Shown: in pieces, positions 23,379 to 32,709 of the stretch
Layout: each line of letters starts with the position of its first letter
Numbering within the stretch: the first letter of the stretch is position 1
Origin: Myxococcales bacterium
GTDB lineage: Bacteria > Myxococcota > UBA727 > VGSZ01
Direction: 5' to 3'
Assembly (NCBI GenBank): GCA_023248635.1
Contig: JAHFED010000001.1
Location: 1 to 64,000, forward strand
DNA: 64,000 nucleotides
Notes under the pieces: generated by a model
What the model saw: only the letters and a program-made list of their open reading frames with translations
What the model was told of the DNA's origin: nothing
Databases searched by the model: none
Position numbers and translations under genes: made by a program

Positions 23379-26126
23379 ATGAGCGACAGCCCCGAAAATC
23401 CGTCGAAGAATGGCAACGGCAACGGTGGCCCGACCGCCAGCACCAATGGGCACGGCGACGGCCCCGGTGATCCAGCAGCGCCAGCCGGCGGAGCACCAGG
23501 TCGACGCGTCGAAGCGGTCTCCATCGTCGACGAAATGCGCGGGAGCTACCGCGACTACTCGATGAGCGTGATCATCGGGCGCGCGCTGCCCGACATCCGC
23601 GACGGCCTCAAGCCCGTGCACCGCCGCGTGCTCTACGCCATGTTCGACGAAGGTCTGCTGTCGAACCGCAAGTACTCCAAATGCGCCGGCGTCGTCGGTG
23701 AAGTGCTGAAGAAATACCACCCGCATGGCGATGCTTCAGTGTACGACGCGCTCGTGCGCCTCGCGCAGCCCTGGAACATGGGCCACATGCTGGTCGACGG
23801 CCAGGGCAACTTCGGCTCCGTTGACGGCGACCCGCCCGCGGCCTACCGCTACACCGAGTCGCGCCTGACCAAGCTTGCTGAAGAATTGTTGCGCGACATC
23901 GAGAAGAACACCGTCGACTTCATTCCCAACTTCGACGGCAACTACCAGGAACCAACCGTCTTGCCGTCGCGGGTTCCCAACCTGCTCATCAACGGCTCCG
24001 AAGGCATCGCCGTCGCCATGGCCACGCGCTGCCCACCCCACAACCTGAAGGAAGTGGTCGACGCGCTCATCGCCATCGTCGAGGAGAAATACGAAGGCAA
24101 AGACAAAGTAGATCTCAAGCGCCTGCTGCAGCTCATGCCCGGACCCGACTTTCCCACCGGCGGCCAATTGTGCGGCGGCGCCGGCGTCGTCTCTTATTAC
24201 GAGACGGGTCGAGGCTCGCTGAAGCTGCGCGGCAAGGCCCGCATCGAGGACAACACCAAGGCCAAGCGCACACAGATCATTATCGACGAGATCCCCTACC
24301 AGGTGAACAAGGCCCGCCTGGTCGAGCGCATCTCCGAGCTCGTGCGCGACAAAAAGATCGAAGGCATCGCCGAGCTGCGCGACGAGAGCGATCGCGACGG
24401 CATGCGCATCTGCATCGACCTCAAGCGCGACGCCATCGCCGACATCGTCATCAACCAGCTCTTCAAGCACACCCAGCTCGAGGTCAGCTACCCAGTGCAA
24501 ATGCTCAGCATCGTCGACGGTCAGCCCAAGACCCTCGGCATGCGCGCCCTGCTCGAATACTTCATCGACTTCCGCCGCGAGGTCGTCACCCGTCGCACCC
24601 GCTTCGAGCTCGACGAAGCCGAACGCCGTTTCCACCTGCTGGCCGGCCTGCTCACCGCCCTCGACGACATCGACCGCATCATCGACATCATCCGCACGTC
24701 GAAGGACACAGACGTTGCCAAAGTCCGCATGTGCGCGGAGCAATTCACCGGCGCCATCAAGCTCGGCATTTTCGCCAGCGCGCCGACGCCCCAGGTCGCT
24801 CAGTGGTTGAAGCAGGGCTTTGCGCAGCTCGACGACATTCAGGCCCAGGCCATCCTCGAGATGAGGCTCTCGCGCCTCGTGGGCCTCGAGCGCGACAAGC
24901 TCACCGCCGAGGCCGCCGAGCTCTTGACGGACATCGATCGCCTCCGCGAGATCCTCGGTGATCTGCGCGTGCTCATGCAGGTGATCAAGAGCGAGATGAA
25001 GGACATCCAGGCCCGCTTTTCCGAGCCCCGTCGCACCCAGCTGGTGGGCGACGTCGACGAGATCAACGTCGAAGACCTCATCGCCGAAGAAGAGATGGTC
25101 GTGACCATTTCCCACGCGGGCTACATCAAGCGCTCACCCGTCTCTGCCTACCGGGCCCAGCGCCGCGGGGGCAAAGGCAAGAGCGCCGCCAAAGCCAAAG
25201 ACGAAGACTTCATTCAAGATGCCTTCGTCGCCTCGACCCATGCTTATTTGCTCACCTTTACGACGCGTGGTCGCGTGTTCTGGTTGAAGGTGCACCAGGT
25301 GCCCGAGGCCGGCGGCCAGGCTCGCGGTCGGCCCATCGTGAACTTGATCCAACTCGAGGAAAACGAGCAGGTCTGCACGGTGTTGCCGGTGCGCAAGTTC
25401 CCCGAGAAGGAAGATGAGGCCTTCTTGTTCTTCTGTACTAAAAATGGCGTCGCAAAGAAGACCGATCTGACTCAGTATTCAAATCCGCGCAGCACCGGTT
25501 TGATCGCTTGCGGCATCGAGCAGGGCGACGATCTCATCTCGGTGGCCGTCACCGACGGCAAGAGCGACGTGTTCCTCACGACGGCGGAGGGCATGTCGAT
25601 CCGCTTCAACGAGGCCGAGGTGCGCACCATGGGTCGCCAGGCCATCGGCGTGAACGGCATCCGTCTCGCCCCCGAACAAGGCAAGACCGACGAGGTCGTC
25701 AGCATGGAGGTCCTACACAAGGGTGCTTCGGTGTTGACGGTGACCGAACGCGGGTTCGGCAAGCGCACCAACGAAAACGAATATCCCTTACAGCACCGCG
25801 GCGGCATCGGCGTCATCACCATCAAGACGACCGAGAGAAACGGTCGCGTCGCCGGCGCCATCCAGGTCAGCCCCGGCGATCAGGCCATGTTGATCACCAA
25901 CGGCGGCACGCTGATCCGCATCAACACTGACGAAGTCTCCGAGATCAGCCGCAACACCCAGGGCGTGCGCCTGCTCAACGTCGACGAGGGCGAGAAGGTC
26001 ATCGCCATCACCCGCATCGCCGAGCCCACCGACGACACCACGCCCTTGCAAGCCCTGGTGCTCTCCACCGACGGCATTCCAGTCGACGATGACGCGCCTG
26101 AGAAGGGCCCCGGCGGCGATGCGTAG
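23379..26126 (+). CDS. gyrA: DNA gyrase subunit A
   Basis: ATP-dependent negative supercoiling with GyrB. 915 residues; a Gly/Asn/Pro-rich N-terminal extension of about 40 residues precedes the family start (VSIVDEMRGSYRDYSMSVI). Catalytic Tyr is 158 in AYRYTES, the GyrA-box QRRGGKGK is present (so gyrase rather than topoisomerase IV), and the C-terminal blades follow. In the quinolone pocket HPHGDASVYD, Ala119 replaces the Ser83 of E. coli, with Asp123 equivalent to Asp87. A local AT-leaning patch occurs near 25425-25500. The next gene starts 8 bases before its stop. Confidence 0.98.
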   Translation: MSDSPENPSKNGNGNGGPTASTNGHGDGPGDPAAPAGGAPGRRVEAVSIVDEMRGSYRDYSMSVIIGRALPDIRDGLKPVHRRVLYAMFDEGLLSNRKYSKCAGVVGEVLKKYHPHGDASVYDALVRLAQPWNMGHMLVDGQGNFGSVDGDPPAAYRYTESRLTKLAEELLRDIEKNTVDFIPNFDGNYQEPTVLPSRVPNLLINGSEGIAVAMATRCPPHNLKEVVDALIAIVEEKYEGKDKVDLKRLLQLMPGPDFPTGGQLCGGAGVVSYYETGRGSLKLRGKARIEDNTKAKRTQIIIDEIPYQVNKARLVERISELVRDKKIEGIAELRDESDRDGMRICIDLKRDAIADIVINQLFKHTQLEVSYPVQMLSIVDGQPKTLGMRALLEYFIDFRREVVTRRTRFELDEAERRFHLLAGLLTALDDIDRIIDIIRTSKDTDVAKVRMCAEQFTGAIKLGIFASAPTPQVAQWLKQGFAQLDDIQAQAILEMRLSRLVGLERDKLTAEAAELLTDIDRLREILGDLRVLMQVIKSEMKDIQARFSEPRRTQLVGDVDEINVEDLIAEEEMVVTISHAGYIKRSPVSAYRAQRRGGKGKSAAKAKDEDFIQDAFVASTHAYLLTFTTRGRVFWLKVHQVPEAGGQARGRPIVNLIQLEENEQVCTVLPVRKFPEKEDEAFLFFCTKNGVAKKTDLTQYSNPRSTGLIACGIEQGDDLISVAVTDGKSDVFLTTAEGMSIRFNEAEVRTMGRQAIGVNGIRLAPEQGKTDEVVSMEVLHKGASVLTVTERGFGKRTNENEYPLQHRGGIGVITIKTTERNGRVAGAIQVSPGDQAMLITNGGTLIRINTDEVSEISRNTQGVRLLNVDEGEKVIAITRIAEPTDDTTPLQALVLSTDGIPVDDDAPEKGPGGDA

Positions 26127-27297
26127 GGTCGTCTCTCTCGTCGTTGCCGTCATCGTTGCCTTGGCGTTGGGCTGTGAGGAAGCCGGCCCCGAGGGGACCA
26201 CGGGCGCCCAGGGCAAGGTCGTCTTTCAGGCCGAGACCCCGCTGGTGTTCTCGTCGCGCGTCGCTGTCGGCAGCACGTTTCAGATCGCCATCGTGCCAAA
26301 GAACGCCGACGTCGCCCTGTCGAACGAGGCCGTGCTTGGCTCGGGCGACGACAACGTGCTCGCCGTAACCGCCGTCGAGGCGCTGCTCTTCGACGTCGTC
26401 ATCACGGGCCCGGGACGAGTGGAGCTGACGGTGAGCGACGGCGGCGCCAGCATCGACAGCATTTTCATCGAGGCCGCGCGCCCCGTCGACACGGCGCTGG
26501 TCGATGCCGAGCTCTTGAGCGCCAGCGACGCCGTCGACCCGCGCCTCCCGGCCCGTTTCGCCCTCATCGACGACGGGCCCACGCGCTTCTTGGTCTCGAC
26601 CCTCGACAAATGCGGTGGGCCCCTGCTCGATCTCGGCGCCAGCAGCGTCGTCGTCACCGGGGGCGAGGGAGTGGATCCGACGTCGCTCGCCACCGTCACC
26701 GCCGATGGCGCTGCGGCCTTTCTCGTCGAGCCGGTGCTCGGTGCCGGGGGATCGTTCAGCGTCGAGCTGCTCACGCCAGAGGTTGAAGGCTTGTCCTACG
26801 ACGTCGACGTCGTCGAGCGCGGGGACATCGACGAGGTGCACGCTGAGGTGGCCGCTGTCGACACTGCCGCTGCCACGGTGCGCTTGTGGGGCCGGGCCTT
26901 CGTCAACGACGTCGACGTCATCGGGTTGAGCTACGACTGGTCCACGGATCTCCGGGTGGCGCTCGACGCCGGCCAAGGCCCCGCAGTCACCGCCACCGTC
27001 GCCTTTGAAGCCGACGAAAACGGGGTCGACCTGCGCCCGGCCACCGTCAGCGCCGAGGTCTTTGGCACCGACGACACGCGCGATCTCCTCGTGGTGCAGA
27101 CCAGCGATCTGGTGACGGCCCGCGACGCGGGACCGGTGCGCAGCAGCCCGGCCGTCCTCGATGACGACGCAGCCACCGGTGGCGCCACCTGCGCCAGCTG
27201 CGAGGGTGGCAACGCGTGCAACGCCCTCGCCGTCGGCGCCGCGTGGGCCTTGAAACGACGACGCCAAGGGCTTCGTCAGCGCCAACCCCAGCCGTGA
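26119..27297 (+). CDS. Lipoprotein with a Cys/hydrophobic/Arg C-terminal tail
   Basis: 392 residues, unknown function. Signal peptide VVSLVVAVIVALALGC, Cys 19 for lipidation, followed by a collagen-like EEAGPEGTTGAQG. The body is beta-rich with repeated Ig-like stretches. The C-terminus ends TCASCEGGNACNALAVG followed by a short hydrophobic run and KRRR, which is reminiscent of a MYXO-CTERM tripartite sorting tail, although the hydrophobic segment is short. ATG 26119 overlaps gyrA by 8 bases; ATG 26089 is a less likely start. The stop overlaps the ABC ATPase start (GTGA), so it belongs to the exporter operon and may be its cargo or partner. Confidence 0.75.
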   Translation: MRRVVSLVVAVIVALALGCEEAGPEGTTGAQGKVVFQAETPLVFSSRVAVGSTFQIAIVPKNADVALSNEAVLGSGDDNVLAVTAVEALLFDVVITGPGRVELTVSDGGASIDSIFIEAARPVDTALVDAELLSASDAVDPRLPARFALIDDGPTRFLVSTLDKCGGPLLDLGASSVVVTGGEGVDPTSLATVTADGAAAFLVEPVLGAGGSFSVELLTPEVEGLSYDVDVVERGDIDEVHAEVAAVDTAAATVRLWGRAFVNDVDVIGLSYDWSTDLRVALDAGQGPAVTATVAFEADENGVDLRPATVSAEVFGTDDTRDLLVVQTSDLVTARDAGPVRSSPAVLDDDAATGGATCASCEGGNACNALAVGAAWALKRRRQGLRQRQPQP

Positions 27298-28010
27298 GCA
27301 ACGTCGTCACTGCTCGCGGTCTCGGTCACGGATTTGGGGGGGAGGTGGCCCTCGTCGACGTCGACCTGTGCTTGAGGCGGGCTTGCATCACTGGTTTCCT
27401 GGGAAAAAATGGCGCGGGCAAGAGCACCACCATGCGCATCTTGGCTGGCGTCTTAATCCCCGCCTGCGGCAGCGTCATCGTCGACGTCGATGGCAGGTCC
27501 TGTCGGGCCCACAGCGCGGCGGCTCGAAAGAGCATCGCCTGGGCGCCCGAGGAGCCCGCGGTGCACCCAGGTCTGAGCGTGCGGGAGCAGCTGCGCTTTG
27601 CCCAAGCGTTGCGCGGCGAAGGCGACGTCGACGACGTCATCGCGGCTCTGCACTTGGAGCCTGTGGTTGCGCGGCTGTGTGGCGCCTTGAGCAAAGGCAC
27701 GCGCCAGCGCGTCGGCATCGCCCAGGCCTTGCTGACGCGCGCGCAGGTGCTGCTCCTCGACGAGCCGACGGCAGGCCTCGATCCCACTGAGGTCGAAGCG
27801 CTGCGCAAGCTTCTGCTGCGACGCCGCGACGAAGGCGCAGCCATCCTGTGGTCCTCGCACGTCGCTGCGGAGATCGAGGCCGTCGCCGACGACGTCTGCG
27901 TCTTGCACCGCGGTCGCATGGTGCACCACGGCGAGCGCGCGACCTTGGCGCAGGCATTGACGGCCCTGCACGCCGGCCCGGCGGCAAAGAAGGCGGAGGC
28001 GACGTCGTGA
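27294..28010 (+). CDS. ABC transporter ATP-binding protein (GldA/NatA-like)
   Basis: 238 residues. Walker A GKNGAGKST, an ABC signature rewritten as LSKGTRQRVGIAQAL (canonical LSGGQ; KG for GG), Walker B VLLLDEPTAGLD and the H-loop SSHVAAE. This is the energy module for the permease and GldG protein immediately downstream, the GldAFG arrangement used by gliding bacteria and for export/secretion functions. GTG 27294 overlaps the previous stop. Coupled to the permease by GTGA at 28007. Confidence 0.93.
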   Translation: MSNVVTARGLGHGFGGEVALVDVDLCLRRACITGFLGKNGAGKSTTMRILAGVLIPACGSVIVDVDGRSCRAHSAAARKSIAWAPEEPAVHPGLSVREQLRFAQALRGEGDVDDVIAALHLEPVVARLCGALSKGTRQRVGIAQALLTRAQVLLLDEPTAGLDPTEVEALRKLLLRRRDEGAAILWSSHVAAEIEAVADDVCVLHRGRMVHHGERATLAQALTALHAGPAAKKAEATS

Positions 28011-28783
28011 GAGCGATCCTGGTCCGGGAGCTGCGTCTCCTGCTGTGGTCCCCGTCGGGCGCGCTGCTCTTGTCGGTGTGGACCTTTCTGACCGGCGCCC
28101 TCTTTCTCCTCGAGCTCACGGCCTTCGAGCAAGCCGAGCAGCGCGCACTGCAATTGGGGGATCCGAGCGTCCTTGCCCTGCTCGATTTCAACGATCTGCT
28201 GCTCGCCGCCGTTTCTCAGCACCTCATCGTCGTGCTCCTCTTTTTGGGCCCTTTGATCGGCGCGCGCTTGTTCGGCGATGGCGCCTCGCGCGAATGGCTC
28301 TTGCACGCCGCCCCCTCGCTGCGAGCGATCGTGATGGGGAAATTGGGGGCCGGCGTCGTCGTCGTCGCTGTGCTCGTTGGCTGCACCTTGGCCCTGCCCC
28401 TCTTTCTCAGCGTGGCCGGGCAGGGGACCCAAGGCGAAGGCGTCGTCGTCGACCCCGCTCAGACTCTCTTGGCGGCGTTGACGGTGACCCTGGCCGGCAG
28501 CGCCTTCGTCGTTGTCGCCGCCGTCGTCGCCGCGCGCTCCCAAGCTCCCCTCGCCGCTGCGCTCGGATCTTTCTTGTTGTTGTTGGTGCTCTGGCTGCTG
28601 CCGGGGGCTGCGGGACTGTTGCCCCCGGAGTTGGCCGACGTCGTCGTCTTCGTCTCCCCTGCCAGCCACGTCGAAAACGGGCTGCGGGGCCTTCTCTCTT
28701 TTGGCGACTTGCTCTGGTTCGGCTCGCTGATCGGCGCCGCCGGTGCGGGCTGCGGCGTAGCCCTCGATGGAGCCCGTCGATGA
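28007..28783 (+). CDS. ABC transporter permease (ABC-2/GldF-like)
   Basis: 258 residues with six predicted membrane segments; the first is near residues 15-40 (LLLSVWTFLTGALFLLELTAF), and the segment LIVVLLFLGPLIGARLFGDGASRE matches the ABC-2 family. The next start overlaps its stop (ATGA). It would form the membrane pore with the upstream ATPase. The cargo is unknown. Confidence 0.9.
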   Translation: MRAILVRELRLLLWSPSGALLLSVWTFLTGALFLLELTAFEQAEQRALQLGDPSVLALLDFNDLLLAAVSQHLIVVLLFLGPLIGARLFGDGASREWLLHAAPSLRAIVMGKLGAGVVVVAVLVGCTLALPLFLSVAGQGTQGEGVVVDPAQTLLAALTVTLAGSAFVVVAAVVAARSQAPLAAALGSFLLLLVLWLLPGAAGLLPPELADVVVFVSPASHVENGLRGLLSFGDLLWFGSLIGAAGAGCGVALDGARR

Positions 28784-30279
28784 GCCCTCGAGAACAAAGA
28801 GGCGCAGCCCTCGCCGCCGTTGGCGCCGTCCTCGTCGCCGCCAGCCTCGTCGTCGCCCTGCCCCTCTTTGGTCCGCGTCCCTTCGCCCTGGTGCCGCTGC
28901 TGGGGGGGGCGTTGGCCCTCAGCCTGGGCGCTGCGCTGCAGAAACGGCCGCAGCCGGTGCTGCGCTCGTTTTCGCAAATGGCGAAATGGGCCGTCCCCGC
29001 CATCGTCGTTTTCGCTGGCTGGGTGTCCTCTCATTTCGTCATTTCGACGATTGATATCACTCAGGCGCAGGTGAACACGCTGGCTGCCGAGAGCCTGGCG
29101 GTGGCCCAGGGGCTCGATGCCGAGGTGTGCATCGTGTCCTTTGTCGCCGAAGGGGATCGGGCCGCGCTCGAGCTGCAGACCTTGGTGGCGCTGTACACGG
29201 CGGCAAACCCGCGGGTGCATGCCGAGCCTCGCTCCTTGAAGCGCGCCGCCGACCTCGACGTCGCCCGTGAGCTGGGCATCGCCGCCCTGCTGCCGCTGGG
29301 CGGTCCCAACGTCGTCGTCGTCGCGCCCCACGCTCGGGTGCCGCTGCGCTTTGATGCAGGTCTGCCCAACCACGAGGAACAGATCACCAACGCCCTGCGC
29401 CAGGCGACGACGACGAAGACCACCATCCGCGCCTACGTCGTCGCCGGCCACGGTGAGCCGGCCCTGCACGATGCGTCGCCGCTGGGGCTCTCGCACTTTC
29501 GCGAGGCCTTGCAGGCGCGCGGGATCGAGCTGGTGCCTTTGCCGCTGCTGCTCGTCGGAGGACGCATCCCCGCGGATGCCCGCCTGCTGATCCTGCCGCC
29601 GACGACGACGGCCTACGCCGATGCCGAGATCGCAGCCATCGGGGCCTACGTCGACGGCGGCGGCCACCTGCTGCTCCTGCTCGAGCCCGATGCCCCCCAA
29701 GCCGTGCAGCAGATGCTCGCTGGACGTTTCGGCGTCACCATCCTCGACGACGTCGTCATCGACGAATCCCCCTTCTCCCAGCTCTTGGGCGGTGCCGACA
29801 CAGCGACCGGCAGCAGTCAGCTGGGCCATCCCATCAACCAGCCCCTGCAAGGCGCGCTGACGCATTTTCCGCGGGCCACGGCTCTTGCAACGACGCCCAT
29901 CGCCGGCATCGACGTCGTTGCCGTGATCTCCAGCGGCTCCGACGCCCGCGCGCCCAAGACCAACGCCCGCGGACCCCTGCCCCTGCTGGTCGCCGCCGAC
30001 GGCAAACGCCAGCCCAGCGGCCGCGCCGTCGTCGTCGCTGACACCTCCTTTCTGCAAAACGCCGGCATCGGGCTGGGCGCCAACCGCGATCTCGCGATCA
30101 ACAGCGTGCTCTGGCTGGTGCAAGACGAGTCCTTCATCGCGGTGCGCGCGCGTCAGAAGAGCGGAGCCCTGATCTTCCTCTCGCCGTCGTCGCGAGAGGC
30201 ATTGGCCTTCGTCTTGTTGTTTTTGATCCCAGTGTCGCTGGCAGCAGCTGCCGCCGTGCTCAGCGCGTCGCGACGCTGA
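28780..30279 (+). CDS. GldG-family ABC auxiliary membrane protein
   Basis: 499 residues. Two N-terminal membrane helices, then an extracytoplasmic domain of about 370 residues of the ABC_transp_aux/GldG type (VVAGHGEPALHD, LLLLLEPDAPQAV, VVVADTSFLQNAG) and a final membrane anchor ahead of SASRR. In Bacteroidetes GldG assists gliding machinery; in Myxococcota homologues are linked to motility or export, so the exact task here is inferred. It ends 20 bases inside the convergent miaA gene. Confidence 0.9.
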   Translation: MSPREQRGAALAAVGAVLVAASLVVALPLFGPRPFALVPLLGGALALSLGAALQKRPQPVLRSFSQMAKWAVPAIVVFAGWVSSHFVISTIDITQAQVNTLAAESLAVAQGLDAEVCIVSFVAEGDRAALELQTLVALYTAANPRVHAEPRSLKRAADLDVARELGIAALLPLGGPNVVVVAPHARVPLRFDAGLPNHEEQITNALRQATTTKTTIRAYVVAGHGEPALHDASPLGLSHFREALQARGIELVPLPLLLVGGRIPADARLLILPPTTTAYADAEIAAIGAYVDGGGHLLLLLEPDAPQAVQQMLAGRFGVTILDDVVIDESPFSQLLGGADTATGSSQLGHPINQPLQGALTHFPRATALATTPIAGIDVVAVISSGSDARAPKTNARGPLPLLVAADGKRQPSGRAVVVADTSFLQNAGIGLGANRDLAINSVLWLVQDESFIAVRARQKSGALIFLSPSSREALAFVLLFLIPVSLAAAAAVLSASRR

Positions 30280-31165
30280 GAGCGCCGTCGACGTCGGCGG
30301 CGTTGACGCGGGTCCACCAGGGCTCCTTCTTGAACCAGGTGCGTTGGCGTTTGGCGTACTGGCGCGTGCGGGTCGCCGTGGCGTCGATGGCGTTTTCGAC
30401 GCTGCTGAGGCCCAAGGCGACCTCGAGGGCTTCGTGCACACCGATGGTTCTCAAGAGCGCGTGCCCCAAAGGCAAGATCTCCGACAGGGCAACGGCTTCG
30501 TCGACGATGCCGCCCGCGTACATGGCGCGGGTGCGGGCATCGATGCGCTCCAACAAGCGAGCGTCGTCGACGAGGAGGAAACGGGCGTTCGCGCACGCTG
30601 GCCGCGGCGGTCGCAAGAGCAAGGCCTCGATGCAACGTCCGCCGGCATTGCCACCGAGCAAGGCGATCTCCAGCGCGCGCACCACCCGCACCGGATTGTT
30701 GCGATCGATGCCATCGGCAGCGTCGACGTCGACGGCGCGCAGGCGGGCCACCAGGGTCGAGAGTCCCTCGCGAGCGAGATCCTGCTCGAGGGTGCGCTTC
30801 AGCTCGGGGTCGGTGGGCAGCGCCTCATCGAGCCCCAGGCGCAGCGCGCGCAAGTAGAGCCCGGAGCCGCCGACGACGACGGCCACCTTCCCCCGCGCCT
30901 GGATGTCGTTGATGACGTCGTCAGCGAGCTGCAAAAAAGAGGCGGCCGACAGTGCGGCGACCTCGGCCAGTGGCGAAACGCTGCCGTAAAGGTGATGGGG
31001 AGCGCGAGCACGATCCGACGTCGTGGGACCCGCCGAAGCGATGGGAAGACCGCAATAAAGCTGACGGCTGTCGGCCCCCACGATCTCTCCGTCGAGGCGC
31101 TCGGCCAGGGCCAGGGCCAGGGCACTCTTGCCCGCCGCCGTCGGTCCACCGATCACGACAATCAT
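30260..31165 (-). CDS. miaA: tRNA dimethylallyltransferase
   Basis: Adds the isopentenyl group to A37 of UNN-reading tRNAs. 301 residues. P-loop GGPTAAGKSALALAL at the N-terminus, DSRQLYCGLPIAS, the substrate-channel motif VVGGSGLYLRAL, and the RTRQYAKRQRTWF region that marks MiaA. ATG 31165 overlaps the xseA stop (ATGA), so it is coupled to xseA. The convergent 3' end overlaps the GldG gene by 20 bases. Confidence 0.96.
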   Translation of the reverse strand: MIVVIGGPTAAGKSALALALAERLDGEIVGADSRQLYCGLPIASAGPTTSDRARAPHHLYGSVSPLAEVAALSAASFLQLADDVINDIQARGKVAVVVGGSGLYLRALRLGLDEALPTDPELKRTLEQDLAREGLSTLVARLRAVDVDAADGIDRNNPVRVVRALEIALLGGNAGGRCIEALLLRPPRPACANARFLLVDDARLLERIDARTRAMYAGGIVDEAVALSEILPLGHALLRTIGVHEALEVALGLSSVENAIDATATRTRQYAKRQRTWFKKEPWWTRVNAADVDGALSVATR

Positions 31166-32595
31166 GGGGCTTCGTCGTCGTCGACGGTGACCCGGGCCTC
31201 GCCGCCATCGACGCGCACTCGCAGCCGGGCGCCTGGGCTGAGATCGGCGGCGCGGGCAATGCGGGTGGCGTCGTCGCCGACGGTGACCAGGGCCCAACCG
31301 CGCCTCAACACCGCCGTCGGCGACAAAGCATCGAGCTGTTCGATCGATCGGCGGAGGCGCATCTGGGCGTCTTCCACGCGGCGCGCGATGGCCTTGTTCA
31401 CACGCACCGCGAGGGCCTCGACACGGCCGTCAGCGACGACGACGCGGCCCTGGGGGTCCACCCTCTCGAGACGGCGCGCGAGCTCGGTGACCCGGCGCCC
31501 GCGCTGCGAGAGCTGGGCCTGCGGCGACGCCAAACCCAGGCGGACGTCGAGGGCGAGCATGCGCCGGGCTTGTTGCTGGTGCAGCGCCGCAGGTGCGGGA
31601 AGGCGTCGCCACAAGTCGTGCAAACGGTGTCGATGGTGGTCGACGACGGCGGCGGCCCTTCCGTGCAGGCGGTTCTCGAGGGTGTGCAGGCGGCGGCGCA
31701 GGTCGTCTTCGCGGGGCACAGCGAGCTCGGCAGCCTGACTGGGGGTCGCGGCCCGCACATCGGCGGCCAGATCGGCCAACGTGATGTCGACCTCGTGGCC
31801 CACGCCAGCGACGACGGGGACGCTGCAAGAGCAAAGAGCCCGCACCACCGGCTCGGTGTTGAAAGCATGCAGGTCCTCGCGCGCCCCACCCCCGCGCACG
31901 ACGAGGATCACATCGCAGCGCCCGAGCCCATCGAGGCGACGCAAGGCATCGGCGACGTCGGCGGCGGCCCCATCCCCCTGCACCTTGGTGGCCGCGACGA
32001 TGACGGAGGTGCGTGGTGCACGGCTCTTGATCACCGTCAGCACATCGCGGAGCGCTGCTCCGTTGAGCGAGGTGACGATGCCGACGGTGAGGGGCAAGGC
32101 CGGCAGCGGGCGCTTTTTGTCGACGTCGAAGCAGCCCTCGGCTTGCAGTTTTGCCTTCAAGGCTTCGAGCTTCTTGGCCAGCGCGCCTTCGCCAACGGGC
32201 AGGACCAAGCGCCCCAGCAGCTGCGCTTTGCCGAAGCCCAAGTGGTAGCTCGCGCTGCCGGTGACGACGACGAAGTCCCCCTCCTGCGGGATGGCCGGAC
32301 TGCGACGGGTGTCCTTGAAAAACACGACGACCGCGACCTTGGCGTTTTTGTCCTTGAGATCGAAGTACCAGTGCCCGCCGGCTGCGACCTTCAAACCCGA
32401 GATCTCGCCAGCGACGACGACGTCACCCAGCTCCTCCAGCTTTCCTTTCATGCGCAAGGTGAGCTGGGTGACCGTCCAGGAGCCTTCCGGGGCGCCGCCA
32501 GCCTCAGCGGAGCGAGCGAGAGGCGCGCCCACGGTCTTTTTCGCCGCGGGAGGTGCGGCAAAGAGGCCGATCAGACGGGGCGGGCGCTCGGTCAC
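31162..32595 (-). CDS. xseA: Exodeoxyribonuclease VII large subunit
   Basis: ssDNA-directed nuclease subunit. About 477 residues from GTG 32595. N-terminal OB-fold domain (VTQLTLRMKGKLEELGDVVVAGEISGLK, GHWYFDLKDKNA), central nuclease domain with GIVTSLNGAALRDVL and VVRGGGAREDLHAFN, and GVGHEVDITLADLAAD; a long coiled-coil follows, then the C-terminal segment PTAVLRRGWALV. The frame extends 675 bases further upstream into the reductase gene, but no homology supports that. No xseB small-subunit gene is adjacent. Coupled to miaA. Confidence 0.95.
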   Translation of the reverse strand: MTERPPRLIGLFAAPPAAKKTVGAPLARSAEAGGAPEGSWTVTQLTLRMKGKLEELGDVVVAGEISGLKVAAGGHWYFDLKDKNAKVAVVVFFKDTRRSPAIPQEGDFVVVTGSASYHLGFGKAQLLGRLVLPVGEGALAKKLEALKAKLQAEGCFDVDKKRPLPALPLTVGIVTSLNGAALRDVLTVIKSRAPRTSVIVAATKVQGDGAAADVADALRRLDGLGRCDVILVVRGGGAREDLHAFNTEPVVRALCSCSVPVVAGVGHEVDITLADLAADVRAATPSQAAELAVPREDDLRRRLHTLENRLHGRAAAVVDHHRHRLHDLWRRLPAPAALHQQQARRMLALDVRLGLASPQAQLSQRGRRVTELARRLERVDPQGRVVVADGRVEALAVRVNKAIARRVEDAQMRLRRSIEQLDALSPTAVLRRGWALVTVGDDATRIARAADLSPGARLRVRVDGGEARVTVDDDEAP

Positions 32596-32709
32596 AGGGG
32601 GCCTCTTGTCCTCGACGGTGTCTCGACGCCGGCCCTCAAACAAGCGCAACTTTCCATCGCCCCCAGACCCGCAGTATGAGTCGGGCGCATCGCCCAAGGA
32701 GGATCGCTC

